From Acidobacteriota bacterium (GTDB lineage: Bacteria > Acidobacteriota > Vicinamibacteria > Vicinamibacterales > UBA2999), in assembly GCA_016192845.1 (NCBI GenBank), contig JACPTI010000130.1, positions 1 to 48,108 on the forward strand: DNA of 48,108 nt, given 5' to 3'. Below, in pieces: positions 8,267 through 16,573 of this stretch. The number at the start of each line of letters is the position of its first letter. Within the stretch, counting starts at the first letter, position 1. Both the position numbers and the translations under genes were made by a program. The notes beneath the pieces are model-generated. The model did not search any database, was not told where the DNA came from, and saw nothing but the letters and a program-made list of their open reading frames with translations.

Positions 8267-9069
8267 TTCCGTATCTGGGATGTCATACGGCGCGGGGCAT
8301 GCTCGAGACGTTCGTGGACGCCGAGCTGCCCGTCGACGAGCAGGTCGCCCTCGACGCGCACCTGCGCTGGTGCGAGACGTGCCGCGCGCGGGTGGAGGAC
8401 CTGCGGCTGATTGGATCCGCGCTGCGCGTGGGACCGCCCGGCTCGACGATCACGGCGGCCGACGTCGCGGCGCTCGCCGCGATCCAGTCGGGCGTGCTGG
8501 CGCGCATCGACGCCGAGCGCGACCAGTCGCTCGCGGCGCGGTGCCGCGCGATGTGCGCCGATACGCGGTTCCTCTGGCCGGCGCTCGGTGCCACGCTGGC
8601 GCTGCTGCTGTGCGTATCGGCGATCGCGGCCGTCTCCGGCGTCGTGCGGTCTGAGCGGCCGGACTCGCTGGCGGCGCTGGTCTCTGGGCGGGCCAGCCTG
8701 CCGGCGCCGCTGGTCTCTGGGCGGGCCAGCCTGCCGGCGCCGCGGCCGCTCCTGCCGGAGCCTCCGCCGCTCGTCGCGCCGGAGGGTGAGGCGGTCTTCC
8801 TGCTGTCGGCGGTGGTGAGCGGCGGCGGCCGCGTGGCGACCTACGAGCTGCTGCGGTCGGCGCGGGAGCCGGCGGCGGAGGTCAGCGCGCTGCTGGTCGA
8901 CGCGCTCAAGGACGCCCGGTTCACCCCCGTGGCACCCGCCCCGGCGGCACAGGGCGACGTGGTCCACATGGTGTGGCTGCTGGCCCGGACGACGGTCAAA
9001 GCGTCCGCAGGGCCGGTCGACAAGCCACTCAGCGGCGGCCGGCCGGCGCCTCGCCCCGCGCGCTCGTAA
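8263..9069 (+). CDS. Zinc-finger anti-sigma factor with membrane helix
   Basis: The 268-residue product opens with a putative zinc-finger domain (CHTARGMLETFVDAEL, then HLRWCETCRARVEDL, an H-x3-C-x2-C site) that holds ECF sigma factors. A membrane helix (LWPALGATLALLLCVSAIAA) follows at about residues 104-124. The outer part is Pro/Ala-rich and then a compact beta domain (EAVFLLSAVVSGGGRVATYEL) somewhat like a TonB C-terminal domain. An exact 11-residue duplication sits in the linker. It is translationally coupled to the sigma gene. Its 3' end overlaps the convergent propeller gene by 41 bases. Confidence 0.85.
   Translation: MIPYLGCHTARGMLETFVDAELPVDEQVALDAHLRWCETCRARVEDLRLIGSALRVGPPGSTITAADVAALAAIQSGVLARIDAERDQSLAARCRAMCADTRFLWPALGATLALLLCVSAIAAVSGVVRSERPDSLAALVSGRASLPAPLVSGRASLPAPRPLLPEPPPLVAPEGEAVFLLSAVVSGGGRVATYELLRSAREPAAEVSALLVDALKDARFTPVAPAPAAQGDVVHMVWLLARTTVKASAGPVDKPLSGGRPAPRPARS
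8677..8742 (+). repeat. Exact 33-bp tandem duplication in the anti-sigma linker
   Basis: Two adjacent copies (8677-8709 and 8710-8742) each encode LVSGRASLPAP. The copies look identical at the nucleotide level, which suggests a recent slippage event in the periplasmic linker of the anti-sigma factor. Confidence 0.9.
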
Positions 9070-11272
9070 CGTTGTTCAGCGCGTCGGTGGCGCGGATGAT
9101 CACGCCGCGCGCCGCCGGATCCCCCTCGATCGCCAGTTCGAACTGCTCGAAGCGCGAGTCGGCGATGCCGTCCCTGGGGTAGATCGTCTGCCAGCGGTCG
9201 CCGTCGAGAGAGTACTCGGCCTTCTGCACGGCCGAGTCGCTGTCGCGCACGTCGAAGGCAATCATCGTCCGGTTCGCGTCGCGGCGGACGCCGGTGACTG
9301 TCACCACCGGCGGCGTGTTGTCGATCTCGAACGTCGTGCTCTCGAGCGATCCGGTCAGCGCCGCCTCGGGTGCGTTCGCCGGCAGATCCGAGGCGAGGAC
9401 CTGCAGCACGTAGCGGCCGTTCGGCACCGACGTCGTGTCCCACACGAAAATCGGATCCTCGATCCCGCGCCGGAGCGGCTTCCATGCGGTGTCGCCTTCG
9501 CGGCGGTAGAGCACGTCGTAAGTCAGCTGGTCGCGGTTTTCATCCTCCGCGCGCCAGACGAACGTGAGGAGCCCTCGCTGGTACGTCCTCCGGCCGAGCG
9601 CCGGCTGCTGGTTCACGTTGCCGGCGCCGCCGGGCGCGTTCTGTGCGGCCGCGCGCCGCTCGGGCGTCTCCCCCTCGAAGCCGGCAATCTCCGGCTCGCC
9701 GGTCGGGAACGGTCGCTGAAACACGGTGCCGGGCGGGTGGATCGTGATCGACGTCACGCGCGGCCGCGCGTTGCGCGGCAGGTACGCGGCGGTCACGGAG
9801 GTCAGCACCGGTGACCGGTCACGGCTGGCGGTCAGGACGGCGCGCCACTGCAGGTACCTGGCGCGCGGGCTGACGATCGGGCTGCCGGCCTCGTCTGTGT
9901 ACGGCGCGCTCCAGTCGCTCCACGTCTCGTCGGCCGTGCGCGTGTTTCCCGAGCGCGTGGAGATCTCGACCTTCGTGCCCTGCGGCCCCGCGGCCTGCCA
10001 CTTGATGGCGCCCCACGCGGCGACCGACTGCGCGTCGCGCACGTCGGAGACGTAGGTGCCGCGATCGGCGCGCGCGGCCGAGAGCCGGAACACCTTGCCC
10101 GGATTCGAGCTGGCAAACAGCACGCGGCCATCCCGATCGGGTACGAGGCTCGTGACCTGCTGCACCAGTGCGCGTGTGACGAGCGTCGGCTGCATGGGAT
10201 CGCCCGCGAGGCGGTAAATCTTCCCTTTGTTGCCGGTGGCGACCAGCACGTCGCCGTCGGCCTCGAATGCCAGGTCGTACGGCACGTCCTCGCGCAGCTG
10301 CCAGATGAGATCGGAGACGCCGTCCGGCAGGATGCGGTAGATGGCGCCGCTGCCGAGCCCGCCCGGGCTGGGGCGCGGCGCCGGCGGGGGCGGGCTGCCG
10401 GTCTGGGCGCTCGAGGCGTCGGCGGCAATCGTGATCGAGACCACCTCGGTGGAGACCGACGCCACCGGCGGCGGCGCCGGCTCGGGCGCGGGGGTCGCCG
10501 GCCGTTCGGGCGCCGGCGTGGGGCGGCCGCTGACCGCGGCGACGTAGACATGACCCCGGGCGTTGACGCGCAGCGCGCGGATTTCGCTGTACGGCGTGTC
10601 GAGCAGCACGAACGGCTTGCCGCCGGCGTCGATCTGAAACACACGGCCGGGCGACTCGGTGGCTGCCAGCAGGCGTCCGCCGCGGTCGAAGGCGAGCGCC
10701 ATCACGTGCGTCGCCTTGGTCTGGTAGAACGGCGCGCCGCGGCCGTCGGCGCCAATCTTGTAGATGAGCCCCTTGTCGCCGGTGCCCGCGAAGACGTTGC
10801 CGGCCTGATCCACCGCGAGGCTCCAGATGTAGCGATCGGGCGGATCGAAGAAGACCGCGCTCTTGCCGGCCGCATCCACGCGGTAGATCTTGCCGTCGGG
10901 CGACGTCCCCACGTAGACGCCGCCGCCCGGCGCCGGCGCGATGGCGTGGACCTCGAGCTCCTCGGCGTCGAAGAAGACCGCGCCCTTGCCGGCCGGATCG
11001 ATGCGGAACACCTGCCCCTCGTTGCCGCTGCCGACGAAGAGCGAGCCGTCGGCCGCCGGCACGACCGTCCAGAGGAACGGGGCGCTCGACTCGTACACCG
11101 TGGCCGTCGCCGGACCGAGGGTCAGCCGGCCGTACGAGTCGATCGAGAGGTTTTCGACCTCGCCCTGGAGGAACTCGGCCTCGGTGGACACCTGCCAGAA
11201 GGTCGGCAGCGCGGCATGGGTCGCCCCGGCGGCGAGGCACAGGAAAAGCGCCGCGAGAACACTTCGCTTCAT
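9029..11272 (-). CDS. Secreted beta-propeller protein with Ig-like C-terminal region
   Basis: The 747-residue product has a signal peptide (MKRSVLAALFLCLAAGATHA). Residues about 30-430 are propeller blades of the NHL/SMP-30-like kind, with repeating YVGTSPDGKIYRVDAAG and FAGTGDKGLIYKIGADG units, interrupted near residues 255-305 by a long Pro/Ala/Ser-rich insert. The second half is beta-rich with a fibronectin or Ig flavour (LTFVWRAEDENRDQLTYDVLY; FEIDNTPPVVTVTGV). It resembles exported proteins of Acidobacteriota that are annotated only as 'WD40-like' or 'hypothetical'. It has no catalytic motif I can recognise. The S55 peptidase gene lies 28 bases upstream in the same direction, so the two are probably cotranscribed. 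Confidence 0.75.
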   Translation of the reverse strand: MKRSVLAALFLCLAAGATHAALPTFWQVSTEAEFLQGEVENLSIDSYGRLTLGPATATVYESSAPFLWTVVPAADGSLFVGSGNEGQVFRIDPAGKGAVFFDAEELEVHAIAPAPGGGVYVGTSPDGKIYRVDAAGKSAVFFDPPDRYIWSLAVDQAGNVFAGTGDKGLIYKIGADGRGAPFYQTKATHVMALAFDRGGRLLAATESPGRVFQIDAGGKPFVLLDTPYSEIRALRVNARGHVYVAAVSGRPTPAPERPATPAPEPAPPPVASVSTEVVSITIAADASSAQTGSPPPPAPRPSPGGLGSGAIYRILPDGVSDLIWQLREDVPYDLAFEADGDVLVATGNKGKIYRLAGDPMQPTLVTRALVQQVTSLVPDRDGRVLFASSNPGKVFRLSAARADRGTYVSDVRDAQSVAAWGAIKWQAAGPQGTKVEISTRSGNTRTADETWSDWSAPYTDEAGSPIVSPRARYLQWRAVLTASRDRSPVLTSVTAAYLPRNARPRVTSITIHPPGTVFQRPFPTGEPEIAGFEGETPERRAAAQNAPGGAGNVNQQPALGRRTYQRGLLTFVWRAEDENRDQLTYDVLYRREGDTAWKPLRRGIEDPIFVWDTTSVPNGRYVLQVLASDLPANAPEAALTGSLESTTFEIDNTPPVVTVTGVRRDANRTMIAFDVRDSDSAVQKAEYSLDGDRWQTIYPRDGIADSRFEQFELAIEGDPAARGVIIRATDALNNVTSARGEAPAGRR

Positions 11273-11300
11273 AGATGACTCAGAGATGGAAACGTCCCGA

Positions 11301-13145
11301 CTATTCCTCGATCGCCAGCGACAGCGTGCGCGATCCGTTCACGGCGTGCTCGGTCGCGAGCTCCCATTCGCCCAGCACGGCGTTCTGGAGCGGTTTGAAG
11401 CTGCCGCCGTTGCGGTCCGACTCGAGGATGGCCATCACCGACGGCGGCAGCGACGAGAGCGATTCGCCCTTGACCACCGCGCCACCGTCGCGGCCCAGCA
11501 GGCGCACGTACAGGCGGTTGTTCTTCCGCGCGTTGTTGAGGACCCGGATCATCTGCGGCAGGCCGCGCGCCTGCAGCGGCTGGATCTGCAGCTCCCGCGC
11601 CTCCCACTGCGACAGGCGGGTGCCGTCGGCCACCATGATCGAGACGGTGCCGCGCGCGCTCGCCGGAATCTCGACGGACACGGTCCGCGTGATCTCGTCG
11701 CCGCGGTAGGTCCGCAGCAGCACCTTCAGGTCGACCGTCGCGCCCGGACGGATCCGGTTGCCGTCGATCCAGACACGCTCGAGCGTGGCGCTGCGCGGCT
11801 GCTCGCTGGCGTCGATCTCCAGCTCGACGCGCTCGAGCTCGACGTCCTCGAAGGCGTTGCGCAGGAGGAAGTTGATCGGGGCCACCACGTACGTCGCGGC
11901 GCCGATCGACGGCTGATCGCCGGTGAACAGGTCCTCGAACGCCACGTTGCCGTACTTCTTCACCGATGCCGTCCCGCGCACCACGTAGCTCGCCATCCCG
12001 TTCTGGCGCTCGTACGACGTCAGCGTGTTGACGATGGAGACGTAGGTCAGCAGCGGGGTGAAGAGCTGGTCGTTCACCATCGCCATGTTGAACGTCTTCT
12101 TCGTGCCGCGGTCCGACGTGAGCGTGATGCGCACCGGGATGAGCGCCGGCCCGGGTCCGAGCGTCCCCGCAATCGTCGTGGCGCGATCCTGCTGGAACGT
12201 GCCGATCACTTCGCCCGTGCTGGCGATCTTGAACGAGCTGGCGAGGCTCGGCAGCAGCGTGTGGACGTAGGCGCGCGTCATCGGGAACTGCGTGGGGCCG
12301 AGCCCGTAGAACGGGTGCCCGAATGCATGGACGCGGTTCCCCTCGATGTCGGTCACCGTGCCGGTGGCGCCGAGCTCCAGGTCGCCGCTCATGAGGGCGA
12401 CACCGACCGGGTCGCCAGGCCGCAGCGGCCGCGGTGAGCCGGAGGGCCCGTTCGCCTGCGGGAGCGCGGCGGCGGACCCGGCGAGAATCGGCACGAATCC
12501 CTGATCGCGGAACGCCGCGGCGAGCGGATCGATCGCGCCCGCGTCGAAGCCGCCGAGCGTCAGCGGCGTCGCAATCGGCCGCAGCAGCGTCCCGAGGCCG
12601 GCATGCAGTCCCGCGCCGCCGAAGACCTGCACGTCGGCGGGATTGTCGGCAAACGGCCGCGCCCAGCTGAACGCCTGCCGCAGGGAGGCGCGCAGGCCTT
12701 CAGGCGTGATCGGCACCTGCAGCTCCACGCGCGCCGCGGCGCGGCGGGGGCCGGCAAACGTCGCCGCCTCGATCATCTCGTCGATCGGGGTGATGCCGGC
12801 GATCGGTTCCTTCGAGAACTGTCCGAGCGAGTAGGACACGGCGCCGACGAGCCGCCCGTCGATGTAGACGGGGCTGCCGCTCATGCCGGCAATGACGCCG
12901 GTCTCGGCCAGCGGCCCGCCCTCGAGCCTCGCCAAGATTAGGTTCCGGCGCGGGCCGATGACGTTGCGCAGCACGCCGAGGATGTGGACCGTGAACTCAT
13001 CCAGCCGGTCGCCCTCGAACACGGTCGTGCCGACGCCGACCATGCCGGCCTTGAGCTCATCCACCGGGAAGGTGCGGCTCTGGGCCGGGAGCCCGGCTGC
13101 GGCGAAGAGCAGGAGTCCGAGGGCGCAGGCAAGGAGTTTCGGCAT
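11301..13145 (-). CDS. Secreted S55 (SpoIVB-like) serine peptidase family protein
   Basis: A 614-residue product from ATG 13145, which gives a good signal peptide (MPKLLACALGLLLFAAAGLPAQ). The N-terminal half matches the S55 domain: FPVDELKAGMVGVGTTVFEG at the start, LILARLEGG, then GMSGSPVYIDGRLVGAVSY, whose Ser in GMSGSP is the expected nucleophile. AFGHPFYGLGP further on contains a conserved His-Gly-His-Pro-like element of these proteins. The C-terminal half is beta-rich with no family I can name. SpoIVB itself works in sporulation signalling, but this subfamily is found in non-sporulating bacteria, where its role is not established. It is divergent from the trp supraoperon. Confidence 0.8.
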   Translation of the reverse strand: MPKLLACALGLLLFAAAGLPAQSRTFPVDELKAGMVGVGTTVFEGDRLDEFTVHILGVLRNVIGPRRNLILARLEGGPLAETGVIAGMSGSPVYIDGRLVGAVSYSLGQFSKEPIAGITPIDEMIEAATFAGPRRAAARVELQVPITPEGLRASLRQAFSWARPFADNPADVQVFGGAGLHAGLGTLLRPIATPLTLGGFDAGAIDPLAAAFRDQGFVPILAGSAAALPQANGPSGSPRPLRPGDPVGVALMSGDLELGATGTVTDIEGNRVHAFGHPFYGLGPTQFPMTRAYVHTLLPSLASSFKIASTGEVIGTFQQDRATTIAGTLGPGPALIPVRITLTSDRGTKKTFNMAMVNDQLFTPLLTYVSIVNTLTSYERQNGMASYVVRGTASVKKYGNVAFEDLFTGDQPSIGAATYVVAPINFLLRNAFEDVELERVELEIDASEQPRSATLERVWIDGNRIRPGATVDLKVLLRTYRGDEITRTVSVEIPASARGTVSIMVADGTRLSQWEARELQIQPLQARGLPQMIRVLNNARKNNRLYVRLLGRDGGAVVKGESLSSLPPSVMAILESDRNGGSFKPLQNAVLGEWELATEHAVNGSRTLSLAIEE

Positions 13146-13294
13146 ACCAGCGACGGCCGCGGCGGCCCAGGCCGTCGCGCTACAAGTGAAGAGTACGGGT
13201 AAACCGCTGAAACTGCAAGGGCCTGCGGGCGTCGTCGCTCGCACTCCACCGCGCAAAACCGTGGGGTGGAGGTGCGCGCGGTGGGAACCCCGCG

Positions 13295-13323
13295 TTGACA
13301 GCCGTAAGGGGCTGCGATAGAGT
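13295..13323 (+). promoter_or_regulatory. Sigma-70-type promoter of the aromatic/trp supraoperon
   Basis: A perfect -35 box TTGACA (13295-13300) is followed by exactly 17 bases and TAGAGT (13318-13323; four of six matches to TATAAT). Transcription would begin near 13330, giving a leader RNA with about 20 bases before the leader peptide ATG. The match is unusually good for this GC-rich sequence. Confidence 0.65.
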
Positions 13324-13349
13324 CAGTTCTCGGTCTGTTGACGCAGCAG

Positions 13350-13442
13350 ATGCCGTTCCGATTTAGCGCCGTCGCGTCTCCGAGCTACGCCAGCTGGTGG
13401 TGGTGGTATCGGACTGCGACTGAGGGGGCGGCGGGCGTCTAG
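13350..13442 (+). CDS. trpL: trp operon leader peptide (30 residues, four consecutive Trp)
   Basis: A 30-codon open frame from ATG 13350 to TAG 13440-13442 contains SYASWWWWYR: four tandem TGG codons at 13395-13406, followed by a Tyr codon. This is the hallmark of a transcription attenuation leader; Trp codons are otherwise rare. It lies between the promoter and a strong intrinsic terminator, directly ahead of an operon that makes tryptophan. Stalling at the Trp codons when charged tRNA-Trp is scarce would expose the antiterminator segment at 13422-13430. The Shine-Dalgarno sequence is weak (cgcagcag). It is too short to be picked up by most gene callers. Confidence 0.9.
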   Translation: MPFRFSAVASPSYASWWWWYRTATEGAAGV

Positions 13443-13480
13443 GACCACCAAGACGAATTTCGGCAATACAACGCCTCTTC
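13395..13480 (+). promoter_or_regulatory. Attenuator pairing segments (1:2 and antiterminator 2:3)
   Basis: Segment 1, TGGTGGT within the Trp codons (13395-13406), is complementary over 7 bases to ACCACCA at 13444-13450. Segment 2, GAGGGGGCG at 13422-13430, can pair over 9 bases (two G-U) with CGCCTCTTC at 13472-13480, which is the 5' arm of the terminator. A ribosome stalled on the Trp codons leaves segment 2 free, so 2:3 forms and transcription continues; a ribosome at the TAG stop covers segment 2 and lets the terminator form. The pairings are read by eye, without folding energies. Confidence 0.75.
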
Positions 13481-13511
13481 AGCCGCCCGGTTGAAGAGGC
13501 GTTTGTGTTTT
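13470..13511 (+). terminator. Intrinsic terminator of the trp attenuator
   Basis: A perfect 12-bp stem, AACGCCTCTTCA (13470-13481) with TGAAGAGGCGTT (13492-13503), has a 10-base loop and is followed by TGTGTTTTT. It lies between the leader peptide and the aroD start at 13529, exactly where an attenuator terminator must be. Confidence 0.9.
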
Positions 13512-13528
13512 TGCGGGGTGCTTTTGCG

Positions 13529-14473
13529 ATGACGTCGCTGCTGTGCGAGACGGTGACTGGCCGTACGATGGCCGAGCTGGTGGCGGGGCGGGGCGCGGCA
13601 ACCGCCGCCGACATGGTCGAGCTGCGGCTCGACGGCGTGGCCGATGTCGACGTCGCGCGCGCGCTCCACGGGCGCCGCGTTCCGGCGGTCGTCACGTGCC
13701 GTCCCGCATGGGAAGGAGGACGGTTCACCGGCGGCGAGGAGGAGCGGCGCCGGCTGCTCGCGGAGGCGCTCGCGTGCGGCGCCGAGTACGTCGACATCGA
13801 GTGGCGCGCCGTCCGCGACGCGCACGACGCTGGTTTCCGCGACCTGGTCCGGTCCGAGCCGTCGCGCGCGGTCGTCTCGGTGCACGACTTTGCGGGCGTC
13901 CCCGACGACATCGGCGCGCAGGCGCGGGCGATGCGCGGCACGGGCGCGGCGGTCGTCAAGGTGGCGATTACGGCGCGCCGGCTCTCGGATACGCTGCCGC
14001 TCGTCGAGATTGGCAGGAGCAGCAGCGCGGTCGTCATCGGCATGGGAGAGGCGGGCGTGCCCAGCCGCCTGCTCGCGTCGCGTTTCGGGTCGCAGTGGAC
14101 CTATGCCGGCGCGGCGGTGGCTCCCGGCCAGATGCCCGCCCGCCGCATGGTCGAGGGGTTTCGGTTTCGGAGCATTGGTCCCGGTACGGCGCTGTACGGC
14201 GTCGTCGGTGACGAGGTGATGCGATCGACTCTGCCGGTGATGTTCAATGCCGCGTTCGCCGAGGGAGGCATTGATGCCGTTTGTGTTCCGCTCCGCGCCG
14301 CCGATGGTGATGACTTGCGCGCGTTTACGCAGGCGCTGGGGTTTGCCGGCGTGGTCAGTGACGGCGCTTCACGCGAAGAGGCGGAGCGGCAGTTCGAGCG
14401 GTGGACCGGGCGGACACCCGCGCCGGATGTGATGCGCGAAACAGGCCACAGAGCTGTAGAGCGCAGGCTTTAG
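13529..14473 (+). CDS. aroD: Type I 3-dehydroquinate dehydratase with truncated AroE-like tail
   Basis: The 314-residue product has an AroD TIM-barrel at residues 1-215: ELRLD (31-35), YVDIEW (87-92), catalytic His119 in SVHDF and Schiff-base Lys144 in VVKVAITAR. It converts 3-dehydroquinate to 3-dehydroshikimate. Residues about 222-290 (LYGVVGDEVMRSTLPVMFNAAF, VCVPL, GFAGVVSDG) match the start of the shikimate-binding half of AroE, but the catalytic Lys (NVTIPHK) region and the whole NADP domain are absent. I chose ATG 13529; an upstream in-frame GTG at 13505 lies in the terminator. It is the first gene after the attenuator and its TAG sits in the loop of a hairpin. The AroE-like tail is either a remnant of a plant-like AroD-AroE fusion or a ligand-binding module. 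Confidence 0.85.
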   Translation: MTSLLCETVTGRTMAELVAGRGAATAADMVELRLDGVADVDVARALHGRRVPAVVTCRPAWEGGRFTGGEEERRRLLAEALACGAEYVDIEWRAVRDAHDAGFRDLVRSEPSRAVVSVHDFAGVPDDIGAQARAMRGTGAAVVKVAITARRLSDTLPLVEIGRSSSAVVIGMGEAGVPSRLLASRFGSQWTYAGAAVAPGQMPARRMVEGFRFRSIGPGTALYGVVGDEVMRSTLPVMFNAAFAEGGIDAVCVPLRAADGDDLRAFTQALGFAGVVSDGASREEAERQFERWTGRTPAPDVMRETGHRAVERRL

Positions 14474-14480
14474 CCTGCGC
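14461..14480. repeat. REP-like hairpin at the aroD stop
   Basis: GCGCAGGCT (14461-14469) pairs perfectly with AGCCTGCGC (14472-14480) around a two-base loop. The aroD stop codon TAG (14471-14473) is in the loop and arm. It lies five bases before the trpE start and could tune the aroD/trpE ratio. It has the same form as the hairpins at 15957, 18491 and 39293. Confidence 0.75.
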
Positions 14481-14484
14481 GTGG

Positions 14485-15957
14485 ATGCGAATGCACGTAA
14501 CCTCGTTCGACGAGTTCCGGGAGCTGGCGCAGCGCGGCACGTTCGTGCCGGTCTGCAAAGAGATCGTGGCCGATCTGCTGACGCCGGTCTCGGCGTTTCT
14601 GAAGGTGGCGGAGCATTCGCACCATGCCTTCCTGCTCGAATCGGTCGAAGGGGGCGAGCACGTGGGGCGGTATTCGTTCCTCGGCAAGGACCCGTTCCTG
14701 CTGCTGCGCTCGCGCGGCGGCCGCACGATCGTCGACCGCGCGGGGGAGCGATCGGAATCGGACACGCCATTCATCGCGACGCTGCGCGAGCTGATGGCGG
14801 GCTTTCACGCCCCGTTCGTCCCCGGGCTGCCGCGGTTCACCGGCGGCGCCGTCGGCTATCTGGACTACGATGCGGCCGCCTGGTTCGAGCCGGTGACGCT
14901 CCAGCCGCCGACCGAGGAGGAAGACGAGGCGGGGTTCATGCTGTTCGACACGGTCCTCGCCTTCGACCACGCGCGGCACCGGATTCTGATCATCGCCAAC
15001 GCGCGCATCACGGGCGACGAGGATCTCGAGTCGTTGTATCAGTTCGCGCGGGCGAAGATCGACCTGGTCGAGCGCGAGCTGGATCGCGGCCTTTCGAAGC
15101 CGGCGCCCCGGAGCGGCTGCGCGCTCGAGCTCACCTCCAACGTCACGCGCGAGCAGTTCGAGCGCACGGTGCGCACCGCCAAGGAGTACATCGCGGCCGG
15201 CGACGTCTACCAGGTCGTGCTGTCGCAGCGCTTCGAAACGCCGCTCGATGCCGATCCGTTCATGGTGTACCGGGCGCTGCGCCACGTGAATCCGTCGCCC
15301 TACATGTATTTCATCCGGATGGGCGAGCGCGCGATCGTCGGGTCGTCGCCGGAGATGCTCGTGCGCGTCGAAGGGCAGCGCATCGAGACGCATCCGATTG
15401 CCGGCACGCGGCCTCGCGGCCGGACGGAGGAGGAAGACCTCCGGCTCGCCGAGGAATTGAAGCGCAACGAAAAGGAGCGCGCCGAGCACGTCATGCTGGT
15501 CGATCTCGGCCGCAACGATCTCGGCCGCGTGTCCGCGTATGGCACCGTCAAGGTGCCGACGTACATGGCGCTCGAGCGCTACTCACACGTCATGCACCTG
15601 GTGTCGATTGTGGAAGGGCGGCTGGCGGACGACCGCGACCGGTTGGACGCGCTGGTGGCGTGTTTTCCGGCGGGCACCGTCTCGGGCGCGCCGAAGGTGC
15701 GCGCCATGGAGATCATCGCCGAGCTCGAGAACCGGCGCCGCGGAGTGTATGCCGGCGCCGTCGGCTACGTCGACTTCGCAGGCAACCTCGATTTCTGCAT
15801 CACCATCCGAACGGTCGTGATTGAGGACGGGCGCGCCTATGTGCAGGCGGGCGCCGGGATCGTGGCCGATTCGAACCCGGCGGCGGAGTACGAGGAGACG
15901 CGCGACAAGGCGCGCGCCGTGATTCAGGCGCTGGAAATTGCGCAAGGGGGTCTGTAG
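14485..15957 (+). CDS. trpE: Anthranilate synthase component I
   Basis: A 490-residue product (ATG 14485 or 14491). The N-terminal regulatory motif LLES is present in HAFLLESVEGGEHVGRYSFL, implying feedback inhibition by tryptophan. The chorismate-binding domain carries GDVYQVVLSQRF, SPEMLVR, the TRPRGRTEEED loop, HVMLVDLGRNDLGR, and GAPKVRAMEII. With TrpG it turns chorismate and glutamine into anthranilate, the first committed step of Trp synthesis. Length is typical. trpG follows after a short hairpin. Confidence 0.97.
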   Translation: MRMHVTSFDEFRELAQRGTFVPVCKEIVADLLTPVSAFLKVAEHSHHAFLLESVEGGEHVGRYSFLGKDPFLLLRSRGGRTIVDRAGERSESDTPFIATLRELMAGFHAPFVPGLPRFTGGAVGYLDYDAAAWFEPVTLQPPTEEEDEAGFMLFDTVLAFDHARHRILIIANARITGDEDLESLYQFARAKIDLVERELDRGLSKPAPRSGCALELTSNVTREQFERTVRTAKEYIAAGDVYQVVLSQRFETPLDADPFMVYRALRHVNPSPYMYFIRMGERAIVGSSPEMLVRVEGQRIETHPIAGTRPRGRTEEEDLRLAEELKRNEKERAEHVMLVDLGRNDLGRVSAYGTVKVPTYMALERYSHVMHLVSIVEGRLADDRDRLDALVACFPAGTVSGAPKVRAMEIIAELENRRRGVYAGAVGYVDFAGNLDFCITIRTVVIEDGRAYVQAGAGIVADSNPAAEYEETRDKARAVIQALEIAQGGL

Positions 15958-15977
15958 GGCCGGCCTGAAGGCCGCCC
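15957..15977. repeat. REP-like hairpin between trpE and trpG
   Basis: CGGCCT (15961-15966) pairs with AGGCCG (15969-15974), flanked by GGG/CCC with one bulged C. It starts in the trpE stop codon and ends against the trpG Shine-Dalgarno sequence (GGAG at 15977-15980), so it could modulate trpG translation. Confidence 0.6.
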
Positions 15978-15986
15978 GGAGACAAC

Positions 15987-16553
15987 ATGCTTCTGGTCAT
16001 CGATAACTACGACTCGTTTACCTACAACCTGGTCCAGTATCTGGGTGAGCTGGGCGCCGACATCCGCGTGCACCGCAACGACGAGATCACCGTCGACGAC
16101 GTGGAGCGGATGAAGCCGGCGCGCGTCGTCATCTCGCCGGGGCCGGGGCGCCCGGAAGAGGCCGGGATCACGATGGAAGTGATTCGCCGCTTCGGGGCGA
16201 CGACCCCGATTCTCGGCGTCTGCCTCGGGCACCAGGCGATAGGCGTGGTGTACGGGGGCACCGTCTGCCGCGCGCATGCGCCGATGCACGGCAAGACGTC
16301 GACCGTCGTGCACGACGGTAAGGGAGTCTTTGCGGGGATCGAGCGGCCGTTCGAGGCAGGCCGCTACCACTCCCTCGTGATTTCCACCGCCGACGTGCCG
16401 CAGGAGCTGGAAGTGGCGGCACGGACGAGGGAGGACGGCACGATCATGGCCGTGCGCCACCGCACGCATCCGGTGCACGGCGTGCAGTTTCATCCCGAGT
16501 CGGTGCTGACGGGCGAAGGCCGGAAGATTTTGAAGAATTTCCTGGATTTGTGA
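15987..16553 (+). CDS. trpG: Anthranilate synthase component II (glutamine amidotransferase)
   Basis: The 188-residue product is a class I glutamine amidotransferase: DNYDSFTYNLVQYL at the start, VISPGPGRPEEAG, nucleophile Cys in GVCLGHQAIG, and the His-Glu pair in VQFHPES. It supplies ammonia to TrpE. The second gene pair of the operon, with GGAG seven bases before the ATG. It could also serve p-aminobenzoate synthase, as amphibolic TrpG/PabA proteins do, if no pabA exists elsewhere. Confidence 0.95.
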   Translation: MLLVIDNYDSFTYNLVQYLGELGADIRVHRNDEITVDDVERMKPARVVISPGPGRPEEAGITMEVIRRFGATTPILGVCLGHQAIGVVYGGTVCRAHAPMHGKTSTVVHDGKGVFAGIERPFEAGRYHSLVISTADVPQELEVAARTREDGTIMAVRHRTHPVHGVQFHPESVLTGEGRKILKNFLDL

Positions 16554-16573
16554 TGCGTCGTTTACACCCACGG

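Noticed and set aside
13505..13528. GTG 13505 as the aroD start
   Set aside because: It lies immediately after the attenuator stem and within its U-run, and would add eight non-conserved residues.
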